Source: JBAXGW01 sp037139195
GTDB lineage: Bacteria > Bacteroidota > Bacteroidia > Bacteroidales > JAHJDW01
Length of the DNA: 50,860 bases
NCBI GenBank assembly: GCA_037139195.1
Contig: JBAXGW010000030.1
Location: 1 to 50,860, forward strand
Reading direction: 5' to 3'
The position numbers and the translations under genes were made by a program. The stretch's first letter is position 1, and every line of letters begins with the position of its first letter. A model generated the notes under the pieces. The model saw nothing but the letters and a program-made list of their open reading frames with translations. It was not told the origin of the DNA and searched no databases. Below are positions 1-9,039 of this stretch, piece after piece.

Positions 1-770
1 TGGTTCCTATGGGTGTAAATGAACTATTGGTAGAACTTTGCCATTTCGTTACACTTCCTGTATTGCCTGACAATGCTAAATCGGCTGGTGTTGAACCAGA
101 ACAGATTGTTTGGTTGGAGGAAACCGTACCGGCTACTGTCGTGGGGTCTACTGTTATTGTTGCATAAGCTGAATTGCCTACCAAACAAGAACCACTTTGA
201 ACTACTGCTCTAAAATAAGTTGTGGTTGTCAAAGCTCCTATCGCTGCTCCTGTTAATGTTGTTGTTGTGTTTGTTATATCTGTGGCGCCTGTGAAAGAAC
301 TATTGGTTGCTTTTTGCCACTTTGTTACACTACCTGTATTACCTGACAATGTTAAATCGGCTGGAGTGGAACCTGAACAAATAGTTTGATTCGATGATAC
401 TGAACCTACTACGGTTGTAGGATCGACGGTGATGGTTGCATAAGCAGAATTGCCTAACAAACAAGATCCACTTTGAACTATTGCTCTAAAATAAGTTGTG
501 GTTGTCAATGCTCCTATCGCTACGCCTGTTAATGTTGTTGTGGTATTTATTATATCTGTGGTTCCTATGGGTGTAAATGAACTATTGGTAGAACTTTGCC
601 ATTTCGTTACACTACCTGTATTGCCTGACAAGGTTAAATCTGAGGGTGTTGATCCTGAACAAATCGTTTGGTCAGAGGAAACTGTGCCGCCTACGCTTGT
701 TGGGTCGACGACAATTCTGCCAGTTGCAGTATTTCCAGAGCAAGTACCACCTGTTAAAGTAATTGTATAA
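1..770 (-). repeat. Tandem coding repeats of 276-282 bp (Ig-like units)
   Basis: The same stretch starts at 1, 283 and 559, giving spacings of 282 and 276 bp. Copies at 1-42 and 559-600 are identical, while the middle copy has small substitutions and indels in multiples of three. This is the DNA-level repeat that encodes the Ig-like units of the minus-strand surface protein. The high identity suggests recent amplification or ongoing homogenisation. Confidence 0.85.
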
Positions 771-2074
771 TCATAAGTGCCGGCAACGGAAGGGGACCCA
801 CTTATTGTAATTTCATCTGACGCCCAAGCTGCTGAAACACCAGTGGGCAAACCAGCAGATGTAATTCCAGTAGCACTAGTTGTAGAATATTTTATGCTAG
901 TAATTGCTGAATTTTTACAAACCGTTTGATTATCGGTGCCTACTGCCGAAGTTAAAGAACTACCACACGAAGGAGCCACTACTGTGAGGTATGCAATATC
1001 ATCAGCATCATTAACGCCAAGATAAGTGGCCGTTAATGTAGCCTGTGCAACAGTGCCAACTGTGGCGCCTGCAGCACAATGGACAGAAACAGTAACATTT
1101 TGAGTAGCACCAGCTGCAAGATTAAAAGAACCCACTGGATTTGTAACTGTCGCGGTCCAACCAGCCAAATCTATTAATTGCGCTAAAGAAATAGAATTAA
1201 TGGTAGATGCAGAAGTATTTTCAACAGTAAAAGTAATATCTTTTGTTTGATTAGGGGATATTGTTTCACCTGCTGGCGCTAAAACCGTTAAATCAGAAAT
1301 ATTTTTATTTAAAAAAACTTCCTCGCATGTTAAAGTCCAAGTTGCACCATTAGCTAAACTTGCTTTTCTCCATTCTAAAGCAAGAGAGTTATCGTGATAA
1401 GCAGCATTGACAACTCCATTTAAAGCACCAGCTATAACATTTGCTTTACTGGTACTATAAAGATCACTTTCGTGATTAAACGGAACTTCTCCGGTAGATT
1501 TTAGATATAAATTAACAAATTTTCCTGAAATAGTATTTGTAACTCCCACTGCCTTATTCCCAGCATTCCAATAACCATAACCAGCATCATCTCCCTCAAG
1601 ATAAGTATCTCCACCAGTAAAAAACCTTAAATTAGACAAAGTACCACCTGATATATTTTTAACTTCATAGGTATATTTTACCGTTGCTGAATTTGCAGGG
1701 TAATAAATAATTTGCTTTACTTCAACAATTCCAGTCTTTGTTGAAGTCTGTTCGTGATGATTATTATCAATTTTATTATCTACAACATCATCCCATCTAT
1801 TACTGGCAAAATACCCACCAAAATTAGCACCGCTATAACTGGTTCCATTCACATAAAGGCTATAAGATTTATTATAAACACCAACAGCAGTTGGATCATA
1901 CCATTGCCCAACCCAGGCTCCATTAGTATATCTATAAACTTGCATATTGGTTGTGTTGTATATTTCAACTTTCAATGTACCTTCATCGGCAATACCACCC
2001 AGTGTATTTTGAGAATATGAATTACTAAACAAAAATAAACAAAACAAAAAAAAGGAAATTTTAAACGCTTTCAT
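1..2074 (-). CDS. Secreted surface protein with tandem Ig-like repeats, C-terminus cut by the window edge
   Basis: Translating the minus strand from the ATG at 2072-2074 gives an open frame that runs off the start of the window, so at least 691 residues are present and the C-terminus is missing. It begins with a signal peptide (MKAFKISFFLFCLFLFSNSY, then SQ). About residues 25-255 form an N-terminal region I do not recognise. About residues 260-360 look like a CARDB/NEW3-type domain (SDLTVLAPAGETISPNQ onward). From about residue 370 to the edge come Ig-like segments of 92-94 residues that are almost identical to each other (GSVSSNQTICSGSTPADLTL type). In Bacteroidota such proteins are usually T9SS cargo anchored at the surface, but the sorting domain would lie outside this window. 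The reading frame is intact through all repeats. The role is probably adhesion or matrix; no catalytic motif is visible. Confidence 0.8.
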   Translation of the reverse strand, partial: MKAFKISFFLFCLFLFSNSYSQNTLGGIADEGTLKVEIYNTTNMQVYRYTNGAWVGQWYDPTAVGVYNKSYSLYVNGTSYSGANFGGYFASNRWDDVVDNKIDNNHHEQTSTKTGIVEVKQIIYYPANSATVKYTYEVKNISGGTLSNLRFFTGGDTYLEGDDAGYGYWNAGNKAVGVTNTISGKFVNLYLKSTGEVPFNHESDLYSTSKANVIAGALNGVVNAAYHDNSLALEWRKASLANGATWTLTCEEVFLNKNISDLTVLAPAGETISPNQTKDITFTVENTSASTINSISLAQLIDLAGWTATVTNPVGSFNLAAGATQNVTVSVHCAAGATVGTVAQATLTATYLGVNDADDIAYLTVVAPSCGSSLTSAVGTDNQTVCKNSAITSIKYSTTSATGITSAGLPTGVSAAWASDEITISGSPSVAGTYDYTITLTGGTCSGNTATGRIVVDPTSVGGTVSSDQTICSGSTPSDLTLSGNTGSVTKWQSSTNSSFTPIGTTDIINTTTTLTGVAIGALTTTTYFRAIVQSGSCLLGNSAYATITVDPTTVVGSVSSNQTICSGSTPADLTLSGNTGSVTKWQKATNSSFTGATDITNTTTTLTGAAIGALTTTTYFRAVVQSGSCLVGNSAYATITVDPTTVAGTVSSNQTICSGSTPADLALSGNTGSVTKWQSSTNSSFTPIGT

Positions 2075-2503
2075 AGATAATATTTTGATTTTTAACAATT
2101 TACATTATTTAAAAGCTTAATGAATCATTATTTTAAAGAATACACGAAGCTATTGATTTACTTGTTTTTACAAAATTAACATTTATTATGATTACAGTTA
2201 TTGTATAATTTACCTAAATAAAAAAATAATACAAAATCACCACTTAGTCGATATTATAAACAAATTCAGCATAAATTTATTTATATTCGTGAAATTATCC
2301 TTTTTATAAATGTCAATTAACACTTTAAAAACCAACTTACCAACAATTTAATTAACAATCGAATACAAAGTATTTCGTGAAAAAGACAATATATCTACGA
2401 CTTTATATAACAAATAGCACAGTTTGTATAATGCAAATAAAAATCAAATAAATCCTAGCAATTCAAAAGGATATTCGTTATATTTGAAAAAACAATATGT
2501 AAA
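2075..2503. other. Divergent intergenic region, 429 bp, with weak promoter matches
   Basis: This very AT-rich stretch separates the minus-strand Ig-repeat gene from the plus-strand lipoprotein gene. TATATTTG at 2479-2486 fits the Bacteroidota -7 consensus TAnnTTTG for the plus-strand gene, though no good TTG -33 element lies 19 bp upstream. On the minus strand, TAATTTTG (2171-2178) is a weak candidate for the Ig-repeat gene. I see no RNA gene, repeat or terminator here. Confidence 0.4.
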
Positions 2504-2842
2504 ATGAAAAAACTATTTATTCTACTGATTTTAAGCTCTGTTTTCTTTTATTCTTGCAAAAAAGACAAAAAAGAAATACCAACAAATGCTACCAAACTTG
2601 AATTTACTAGTTTAGCTGCTGAAGACACAACTTTAGCAATAAATGAATACACAAAAATTCATGCAATTGCTACTGGCGACGAACTGCAATACAAATGGAC
2701 TTTTTCAGGAGGTGCTATTGTTGGCAGCGGCAAAGATGTTGAATGGTCGGTTTGCCATTCCGACATTTTCACTATCAGCTGCGAAGTTGTAGACAAATAC
2801 GATAATAAAGTATCAAAATCCATCAAAATATATGCAAAATAA
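2504..2842 (+). CDS. Small lipoprotein with a PKD-like domain
   Basis: A 112-residue protein with a lipoprotein signal peptide: MKKLFILLILSSVFFYSC, with the predicted lipidated Cys at position 18, followed by the Lys/Asp-rich tether KKDKKE common in Bacteroidota lipoproteins. Residues about 30-112 form one PKD/Ig-like beta-sandwich (LQYKWTFSGGAIVGSG, ISCEVVDKYDN). No enzymatic motif is visible. Its stop codon lies inside the start of the next gene (11-base overlap), so the two are probably co-translated and may act together at the outer membrane. The function is unknown. Confidence 0.75.
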   Translation: MKKLFILLILSSVFFYSCKKDKKEIPTNATKLEFTSLAAEDTTLAINEYTKIHAIATGDELQYKWTFSGGAIVGSGKDVEWSVCHSDIFTISCEVVDKYDNKVSKSIKIYAK

Positions 2843-3761
2843 AACCATAGTTTTACTTCTTATTATTTGTCTTTTATCCTTTAAATCATTTTCTCAATGT
2901 TGCTCTGGCGGCTCGGCTATTGGCATATCCACAAATGCGGGCTTGGTTGATAAAAACAAACTAAGAATCAATACTTTTTTAAAACATAGTTATTCAGAAG
3001 TTTACTTCAACAATAGAAAAAAGCTAGAAAATTTTGGAAATATAAAAAATAGTAGTTTTATTTTCCAGGGAATCGTATTAAATTATGGCATTTCGCATCG
3101 TTTCAATATCGAAAGTGAAACCGGATACTTTTATTCGAAAGTTCAGAATTTCAGAAAAATACCAGCTTATCAATTAAAAAGCTCTGGATTGTCAAATGGT
3201 GTATTATCAATTAAATATGGAGTATTTTTAAATACAGAAAAAAAGAAAGAATTAACATTTGCTTTAGGACTGAAATATCCATTTGCATTTGAACCAATGT
3301 CGTTCAACAATGTACAACTTCCAGAAGATTTACAACCCGGAACAAGTGCTTTTGGTTTTGTATCAAATATATTTTATAAAAAAACATTTAAAAGAAACTA
3401 TTCTATATTTTTAATTAATAGAAGCGAATACAATTTGAAAAACGGAGATGATTATATTTATGGCGCAAAATTTCGTACTTCATTAATTGCTTCGCATCAG
3501 TTTTTACCTTCGCTTAGCATAATGCTCCAAATGCGACATGAATACAATCTTTCAGATTATAATAATGACAAAAGAATGACAAATACAGGATCTCAAATTT
3601 TTGTATTTGCTCCTACTATTCTTACTTCTATTAAATGCAAGTGGAATATAGCTTTATCTTATGAACACCCATTTTACAAATCATACAATGGCTACCAACT
3701 GAGCAATCAATATGCTTTCATGCTGAGCATCAATAGAGACATAAGTTTCAGAAAGCAGTAG
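2832..3761 (+). CDS. Putative outer-membrane beta-barrel protein
   Basis: A 309-residue protein with a signal peptide (MQNKTIVLLLIICLLSFKSF), cleaved near SQ, so the mature protein would begin with CCSGGS. The rest is rich in alternating hydrophobic and polar strands with aromatic girdle residues (GISHRFNIESETGYFYS, NYSIFLINRSEYNL, WNIALSYEHPFYKSY), as expected for an outer-membrane beta-barrel, perhaps a transporter-type barrel. The ATG lies inside the preceding lipoprotein gene, giving an 11-base overlap that suggests a two-gene operon. I cannot assign a substrate. The two adjacent Cys residues at the mature N-terminus are unusual and might be a metal site or a lipidation signal. Confidence 0.65.
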   Translation: MQNKTIVLLLIICLLSFKSFSQCCSGGSAIGISTNAGLVDKNKLRINTFLKHSYSEVYFNNRKKLENFGNIKNSSFIFQGIVLNYGISHRFNIESETGYFYSKVQNFRKIPAYQLKSSGLSNGVLSIKYGVFLNTEKKKELTFALGLKYPFAFEPMSFNNVQLPEDLQPGTSAFGFVSNIFYKKTFKRNYSIFLINRSEYNLKNGDDYIYGAKFRTSLIASHQFLPSLSIMLQMRHEYNLSDYNNDKRMTNTGSQIFVFAPTILTSIKCKWNIALSYEHPFYKSYNGYQLSNQYAFMLSINRDISFRKQ

Positions 3762-3793
3762 AGTTTTTTTTGCAAATATTATAATACGATATA

Positions 3794-4852
3794 TTATTTT
3801 TTATCCGAGCCTTCCATTTGCTCCTTCAATCGCTCTTGCTCCATAATGCGGGTATTTATAATATTTACATAACTTCTAGCCGCACTAATCTTATATTCTT
3901 TCATAGATTTCTCAGCCCATGTAAGCGCTAATTGCAAATTACCATCCATTTCCGCAGCCAATGCCATATTAAAACAAGCTCTACCAGCAATCTTAGGATC
4001 TGAATTTACTGTTAATCCTTTCCAAATTTCAGCAGCTTTCTCCCAATTATTAGATTTAACATATTGTTTTGCTGATTTAAATCCATCGTGTTTTCTAATA
4101 TAGTAATTCCTGCTAACCCAAACCCAAGTTGGCGAAATTCTTTTTCCAAACATGCGACCCGCAAATTCTCCCGATTCATTCAATGCACCCCGCTTTGAAG
4201 GCAACTTCGACAAAGCCTTATCCGGGTTTTCTGCAACTGCATTCCAAGCTTTTTCATCGCCAAAAGTACTTTCATCAATAATTTTATTATTTTTCACATC
4301 ATATATTCGCCAGCCAGCATTAACTCTAATTTTTAAATCGGCTAAAAATTCAGGAACAATAACCTCTTGATCATTCACCTTCTTCTTAACATCTCTTTTA
4401 CCTTGCGAAAGCATCATGTCTGAATCAAATGTCTCTAATAAAATAAGAGCGTCAGCACCATATTGATCGCATATTGCCTTTGCTCTTGACCAATCTAAAA
4501 GCACAGGAAACTGCTTAGTGCCAGTTCCTTTTAACTCTGTATCATTTTTCAAAACAGCTTGAAAACGGGGATTTGCATTTAACGAGTTATTTAAACCACT
4601 TACACAAAGATTAGATGCATCTCTATCTGCCATAATTGATTCGCCAGAAATAAAACCTTCTAAAAAATTTCTCCATTTCTCATCTTTTTCAGGTAAGGAA
4701 CGATTGGCAATTACCACTTTTTTAATGTGCTGTGGGACAGAAATTTCAGCTGGAACAAGAACTTCCATTTTAACATACGACATTGACGAGCAAGATGCAA
4801 GAATAAACAAGATTAAAACACCTATAATATGGAATAGCTTACTAGTTTTCAT
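3794..4852 (-). CDS. DUF6340-like lipoprotein with TPR-like C-terminus
   Basis: The start is placed at 4852 rather than at an upstream in-frame ATG at 4927, because the shorter form (352 residues) begins directly with a lipoprotein signal peptide: MKTSKLFHIIGVLILFILAS, then CSS with the lipobox Cys. The N-terminal half (VLVPAEISVPQHIKKVVIAN, then RSLPEKDEKW) matches my memory of the Bacteroidota family DUF6340. Near the C-terminus, about residues 265-330, are two TPR-like helical pairs (AKQYVKSNNWEKAAEIWKGL and CFNMALAAEMDGNLQLALTW). The family has no assigned function. It converges with the barrel gene that ends at 3761. An outer-membrane or periplasmic location is inferred. Confidence 0.7.
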   Translation of the reverse strand: MKTSKLFHIIGVLILFILASCSSMSYVKMEVLVPAEISVPQHIKKVVIANRSLPEKDEKWRNFLEGFISGESIMADRDASNLCVSGLNNSLNANPRFQAVLKNDTELKGTGTKQFPVLLDWSRAKAICDQYGADALILLETFDSDMMLSQGKRDVKKKVNDQEVIVPEFLADLKIRVNAGWRIYDVKNNKIIDESTFGDEKAWNAVAENPDKALSKLPSKRGALNESGEFAGRMFGKRISPTWVWVSRNYYIRKHDGFKSAKQYVKSNNWEKAAEIWKGLTVNSDPKIAGRACFNMALAAEMDGNLQLALTWAEKSMKEYKISAARSYVNIINTRIMEQERLKEQMEGSDKK

Positions 4853-5138
4853 AATTTTATATTTTAAAGTCCCCGCAAAATTACAAATTTTATGCCATAA
4901 AAAAATTAGTCCATTTTTGAAACACATTCTATTTATTTAATAATTTTTATAAAACACTCATTTAATGATAATTAAACAATAAGCACTGATTTAGGACTAA
5001 ACTGAAAAATTACAGAATTTTACAACATATATAAATAAAAAAAAGACAAAAAAGCTTAATTAGCAAAGCAAATGAGCCTACTAAAAAATAAATATACTTT
5101 ACAAACTACACGATTAGTTTTTAAATTAAAAAAAATCG

Positions 5139-5146
5139 TACCTTTG
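5139..5146 (+). promoter_or_regulatory. Probable typA promoter (-7 element)
   Basis: TACCTTTG fits the Bacteroidota -7 consensus TAnnTTTG. It sits 26 bases before the typA ATG. The -33 region about 19 bp upstream is T-rich (GTT/TTT) and not a perfect TTG. Transcription would begin near 5153. Confidence 0.55.
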
Positions 5147-5172
5147 CACTCCTTAAAATTTAAACACATAGA

Positions 5173-6993
5173 ATGCAAGAAATCAGAAACATCGCAATTA
5201 TTGCCCATGTTGACCACGGGAAAACTACTCTAGTAGACAAGATTTTACACCAATGCAAATTATTCCGCGACAATCAAGAAACAGGAGAATTAATCCTCGA
5301 TAACAATGATCTTGAACGTGAAAGAGGGATTACAATTTTAGCTAAAAACGTATCGGTAAGATTTAAAGATTTTAAAATAAACATCATCGACACGCCTGGC
5401 CACAGTGATTTTGGCGGAGAAGTAGAACGTGTATTAAACATGGCTGATGGTGTATTACTATTAGTTGATGCTTTTGAAGGACCAATGCCTCAAACTCGCT
5501 TTGTACTTCAAAAAGCAATAGAATTAAAATTAAAACCAATTGTCGTAATTAACAAAGTAGACAAACCAAATTGCGACCCAGAAGGAACACTTGATTCCGT
5601 TTTCGATTTAATGTTTAACCTTGGAGCGTCTGAAGATCAATTAGATTTCCCTGTAGTTTACGGTTCATCTAAAAACGGTTGGATGGCTGAATCGTGGGAA
5701 ACTCCTACTGAAGACGTTAGTTTTTTGCTTGAAACAATAATAAAAACGATACCAGCTCCAATTATTGAAGAAGGTTCGCTTCAAATGCAAATCACGTCGC
5801 TAGATTATTCATCTTACGTTGGTCGTATTGCAATTGGAAGAGTTTTAAGAGGCTCAATTAAATGGGGCGACAATGTTGCTCTTGTTAAAAGAGATGGAAG
5901 AGTTGTTAAATCAAAAATTAAAGAACTTTATCTATTCGAAGGATTAGGAAAAGAAAAATATAAAGAAGAGGTTCAAGCTGGCGAAATATGCGCATTACTT
6001 GGATTAGAAAACTTTGAAATTGGCGATACAGTTGCAGATATTGAGAATCCAGAAGGATTAAAAGCCATGAATATTGATGAGCCTACAATGAGCATGCTTT
6101 TCACAATAAACAACTCTCCATTCTTTGGAAGAGAAGGAAAATTTGTTACTTCGCGTCATTTAAGAGACCGACTTTACAAAGAAATAGAAAAAAATCTAGC
6201 TTTAAAAGTTGAAGAAACAGCTTCTCCTGATTCGCACATGGTTTTCGGACGTGGCATTTTGCATCTTTCAATTTTAATTGAAACTATGCGTCGTGAAGGA
6301 TATGAGCTGCAAGTTGGACAACCAAAAGTAATTATTAAAGAAATTGACGGCAAAAAACACGAACCTATTGAAGCACTAACAGTTCAAGTTCCTGAACAAT
6401 TCTCGGGAAAAGTAATTGAAGTGGTAAGTGCAAGAAAAGGAGACATAGAACTTATTGAAACAAAAGGTGACCGTGTGCATCTTGAGTTTGCAATTCCTGC
6501 CAGAGGACTTATTGGATTAAGAAACGTTATGCTTACTGCAACCGAAGGCGAAGCTGTAATGGCTCACCGTTTTAAAGGCTACGAACCTTGGAAAGGCGAA
6601 ATTGGAACTAGAAGAAACGGAGCATTAATTGCAATGGAAACAGGATTGGCTATTGCATATTCAATAGACAAGCTACAAGACCGTGGCAAATATTTTATAG
6701 ACCCAATGGTTGACATATATGCAGGACAGGTTATAGGCGAACATATACGCCAAGATGATTTGGTGGTTAACGTAACAAGAACTAAAAAACTAACTAACAT
6801 GCGTGCTTCAGGAAACGACGACAAGCTTGTTATTGTACCTCCTATTCGCTTTTCGTTAGAAGAATGTATGGAATATATTGCTGAAGACGAATTATTAGAA
6901 GTAACTCCAGTTTCGTTGAGAATGAGAAAAATTCTTTTAGATGAAAATGAGCGAAAACGTTATAACAATTCCAAGAAAGCACAAGCTATATAA
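5173..6993 (+). CDS. typA: Translational GTPase TypA/BipA
   Basis: A 606-residue ribosome-associated GTPase, full length for TypA/BipA. The G motifs are all present: G1 AHVDHGKT (11-18), G2 RERGIT (49-54), G3 DTPGH (73-77) and G4 NKVD (127-130). They are followed by elongation-factor-like domain 2, domains III and V (EF-G-like) and the TypA-specific C-terminal domain (LIGLRNVMLTATEGEAVM, TRTKKLTNMRASGNDDKL). BipA assists 50S assembly and translation under stress and cold conditions. It has its own promoter and a strong terminator just downstream, so it is probably a single-gene unit. I see no anomaly. Confidence 0.97.
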   Translation: MQEIRNIAIIAHVDHGKTTLVDKILHQCKLFRDNQETGELILDNNDLERERGITILAKNVSVRFKDFKINIIDTPGHSDFGGEVERVLNMADGVLLLVDAFEGPMPQTRFVLQKAIELKLKPIVVINKVDKPNCDPEGTLDSVFDLMFNLGASEDQLDFPVVYGSSKNGWMAESWETPTEDVSFLLETIIKTIPAPIIEEGSLQMQITSLDYSSYVGRIAIGRVLRGSIKWGDNVALVKRDGRVVKSKIKELYLFEGLGKEKYKEEVQAGEICALLGLENFEIGDTVADIENPEGLKAMNIDEPTMSMLFTINNSPFFGREGKFVTSRHLRDRLYKEIEKNLALKVEETASPDSHMVFGRGILHLSILIETMRREGYELQVGQPKVIIKEIDGKKHEPIEALTVQVPEQFSGKVIEVVSARKGDIELIETKGDRVHLEFAIPARGLIGLRNVMLTATEGEAVMAHRFKGYEPWKGEIGTRRNGALIAMETGLAIAYSIDKLQDRGKYFIDPMVDIYAGQVIGEHIRQDDLVVNVTRTKKLTNMRASGNDDKLVIVPPIRFSLEECMEYIAEDELLEVTPVSLRMRKILLDENERKRYNNSKKAQAI

Positions 6994-6996
6994 GAC

Positions 6997-7034
6997 AAAA
7001 AAGGCGAGCAAATTAATTTTTGCTCGCCTTTTTT
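6997..7034. terminator. Bidirectional intrinsic terminator after typA
   Basis: A stem of up to 16 bp with the core GGCGAGCA / TGCTCGCC around a loop near 7013-7018. It is flanked by an A-run on the left and a T-run on the right, so it can stop transcription from typA (plus) and from the converging minus-strand gene that ends at 7049. Confidence 0.9.
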
Positions 7035-7048
7035 ATTCAAACTCTATG

Positions 7049-7444
7049 CTACAACGCTTGCAATTCCTTTTTTAATTGCGACATAAGAGAACGTGCAGAT
7101 TTGCTATTACTTGATGTCTCTATACCATGAATCTTCAATGCAGCTGATGCAACAGCTCGCTTAAGCTTCTTTGATAATTTAATATTATTTTGAGTCATAA
7201 ATTTAACAAACTTTCTAAAAGCATATTTTGAATCTGCTCGTTCTTGTTCTTTGTTCTCAAACTCAAATTCTGTAAAAAATGAATCCTCGTTATCAATTTT
7301 CAGCGGTTCTCCAAAATCAATTTCGTTTTTAACTAACTCATATAAAACTGCTATATCCTCTTTTTGAATTAAATCATTTGACTTTTCCGTTGAAATCATA
7401 AGCTTATCAATAATCTCATAAAATGATTGCTCTTTAGTTTTCAT
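7049..7444 (-). CDS. Hypothetical protein, charged and alpha-helical
   Basis: A 131-residue protein I do not recognise. It has no signal peptide or membrane segment, so it is probably cytoplasmic. It is acidic in the middle (FFTEFEFENKEQERAD) and basic at the C-terminus (KLSKKLKRAVASAALKIHG, SLMSQLKKELQAL), and it looks fully helical. It shares the bidirectional terminator with typA. The real gene call rests on an intact frame with typical codon use and lack of a competing frame. A regulatory or nucleic-acid-binding role is possible but not shown. Confidence 0.6.
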   Translation of the reverse strand: MKTKEQSFYEIIDKLMISTEKSNDLIQKEDIAVLYELVKNEIDFGEPLKIDNEDSFFTEFEFENKEQERADSKYAFRKFVKFMTQNNIKLSKKLKRAVASAALKIHGIETSSNSKSARSLMSQLKKELQAL

Positions 7445-7591
7445 AACATTTTAAACATTTGGTCGAAACAAAGTTAATATGGGAAATAGCTAAAGTAAAG
7501 GATTTCGGGTTAATTTATGATTAGAATTATCGATTTAAGGGATTTTGAAAAGCAAAATCAATTTATTAAGGCAAAAGTAGTTTTATTCAAT

Positions 7592-8392
7592 TCAATATGC
7601 TATACTATCTGTCAAAATGCCATCTTCAAATATTTTTCTTAAGACTAACTCCTTATTACCATTGTATACAAGCATTTCCCCATTTGCATAACCATTTGTA
7701 TATCTACCATTAAATCTAATATTTCCATCAGCATAATACTCAATTCCCATTCCATGAGGAATTCCGTTTGTTAAATTTCCTTCATATTTCAGATATCCAT
7801 CTTCAGAATACATTTTTCCCACGCCATTAGCAATTCCATTACTTATATAGCCGTCATACTTTAATCGACCTGATTCATAATAAAGCTTCCATTCACCAAC
7901 TTCTTTTCCATTAGTATAATTTCCCTTTTGCCTAATTTTCCCATTTTTAAAATAGCAGACCCAAATACTGTCAGCTAAATCATTTTTATAAAACCCAAGT
8001 TCTTGTACCGAATCATTTTCATAATAATCAGTCCACTTGCCATTGCGCTTAGCATCTTTCATTTCTGAAACCGAATGTAACTTGCCATTGCTGAAATATA
8101 CGACAGTGTTGCCATTTTCGTAGTTTTCAATAAAACTAAGCTCCTTCTCTATTCTCCCCTCTGAATTATAATAAATCCATTTCCCTAGTTTTTTCCCTTG
8201 CTCTAGCTGTCCCTTACATTTTAATTTATTATTGCTCCAATTCTCAAATACTTCGCCCGTGTATGGTTTTCCATCTTTTGTATAGACCGTATTGTAAGCT
8301 GTTCCAGTAGCAAGCAACAATGAAATATCGACTGGCATACTTGCACATGAAGTGAGAAGGAGGAAAACAAATAATTTGATAAAGGATTTCAT
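7592..8392 (-). CDS. YwqK/MORN-repeat lipoprotein
   Basis: The start is set at 8392, not at the upstream ATG at 8425, because MKSFIKLFVFLLLTSCASM is then a clean lipoprotein signal with the lipobox Cys at 16. The 266-residue product is made of about nine repeats of roughly 22 residues with the pattern NGKxxxxGxYxNGKxxGxWxxY (for example NGKEVGEWKLYYESGRLKYD). This is the MORN variant annotated as the 'toxin-antitoxin system YwqK family antitoxin' type. In Bacteroidota such proteins are usually secreted or surface-exposed and of unknown function; the antitoxin label should not be taken literally. No toxin-like partner is adjacent. Confidence 0.75.
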   Translation of the reverse strand: MKSFIKLFVFLLLTSCASMPVDISLLLATGTAYNTVYTKDGKPYTGEVFENWSNNKLKCKGQLEQGKKLGKWIYYNSEGRIEKELSFIENYENGNTVVYFSNGKLHSVSEMKDAKRNGKWTDYYENDSVQELGFYKNDLADSIWVCYFKNGKIRQKGNYTNGKEVGEWKLYYESGRLKYDGYISNGIANGVGKMYSEDGYLKYEGNLTNGIPHGMGIEYYADGNIRFNGRYTNGYANGEMLVYNGNKELVLRKIFEDGILTDSIAY

Positions 8393-8505
8393 TATATATA
8401 ATTTAAGAATTGAAGCCAGAAACACTTACAAAGCTAATTGTTTAAAAATTTATAAATTCAATTAAATTTTTCATATAGATAAGACAAATATTGCATTTAC
8501 AATCA

Positions 8506-8940
8506 CTAATGAGCCAGTGTATCAGCTGGAATTTCAACTTTAACGCTATCAATAGGCATCTGCGTTTTGTAATCAGCAGGCAATACTTCTACTTTTACCT
8601 GAACTACGCCATCACGAATCATATCAATTTCTTTGGCTGCTGCTTTGGATAAATCAACAACACGTTTTGCATTATTAGAACAACGGTCGTTGATACGAAC
8701 TATGGTAGTTTTGCCATTTTTCAAATTGGTTACTTTTACCATTGTGTTCATTGGCAATGTGGCATGTGCTGCCGTAAATGCATTTTTATTGTATTTTTCG
8801 GCAGTAAAAGTTCTTCTACCTTGCATTTTATCCGAATAATAATTAGCTGTGCCTTTCTGAATTGAATCGACTTGCGAAAAAGCAAAACCGTTTATCAAAA
8901 TCAGAAAAACAAAAAACAGAAAAACTCTTATAAATATCAT
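8506..8940 (-). CDS. RlpA-like double-psi beta-barrel protein
   Basis: A 144-residue exported protein with a signal peptide (IFIRVFLFFVFLILINGFAF, cleaved near SQ). Residues about 29-120 form an RlpA-like double-psi beta-barrel: GTANYYSDKMQGRRT, then AFTAAHATLPMNTMVKVTN, then VRINDRCSNNAKRVVDLSKA. This is the catalytic-type domain of RlpA, a lytic transglycosylase acting on stripped peptidoglycan strands at the septum. The SPOR domain of E. coli RlpA is absent, as is common in short Bacteroidota homologues. It lies in a minus-strand run with the holin-like protein downstream of the beta-propeller gene. Activity is inferred, not shown. Confidence 0.8.
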   Translation of the reverse strand: MIFIRVFLFFVFLILINGFAFSQVDSIQKGTANYYSDKMQGRRTFTAEKYNKNAFTAAHATLPMNTMVKVTNLKNGKTTIVRINDRCSNNAKRVVDLSKAAAKEIDMIRDGVVQVKVEVLPADYKTQMPIDSVKVEIPADTLAH

Positions 8941-9001
8941 ATATCGTTAGTATGGTAGTCAAAACTTCGTATGTCAATTTCCAAAATGAACTTTCTACCT
9001 T

Positions 9002-9035
9002 ATTACTTTATAAACTTTATTACTTTATAAACTTT
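9002..9035. repeat. Two tandem copies of a 17-bp unit
   Basis: ATTACTTTATAAACTTT occurs twice in direct succession (9002-9018, 9019-9035) just after the stop codon of the holin-like gene on the minus strand. Similar 'aaagtt' strings flank panB and metF. It is a low-complexity intergenic repeat with no evident function. Confidence 0.7.
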
Positions 9036-9039
9036 CAAC

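Noticed and set aside
498..770. A 90-residue plus-strand ORF rich in Val and Pro
   Set aside because: It is the antisense shadow of the Ig-like repeats encoded on the minus strand, which have a continuous frame, a signal peptide and repeat structure.
4853..4927. N-terminal extension of the DUF6340-like protein from the ATG at 4927
   Set aside because: It would bury the lipoprotein signal peptide behind 25 residues. The start at 4852 gives a normal lipobox position.
7592..8392. Antitoxin function for the YwqK-like protein
   Set aside because: It has a lipoprotein signal peptide and no toxin-like neighbour; the family name is a poor guide to function.
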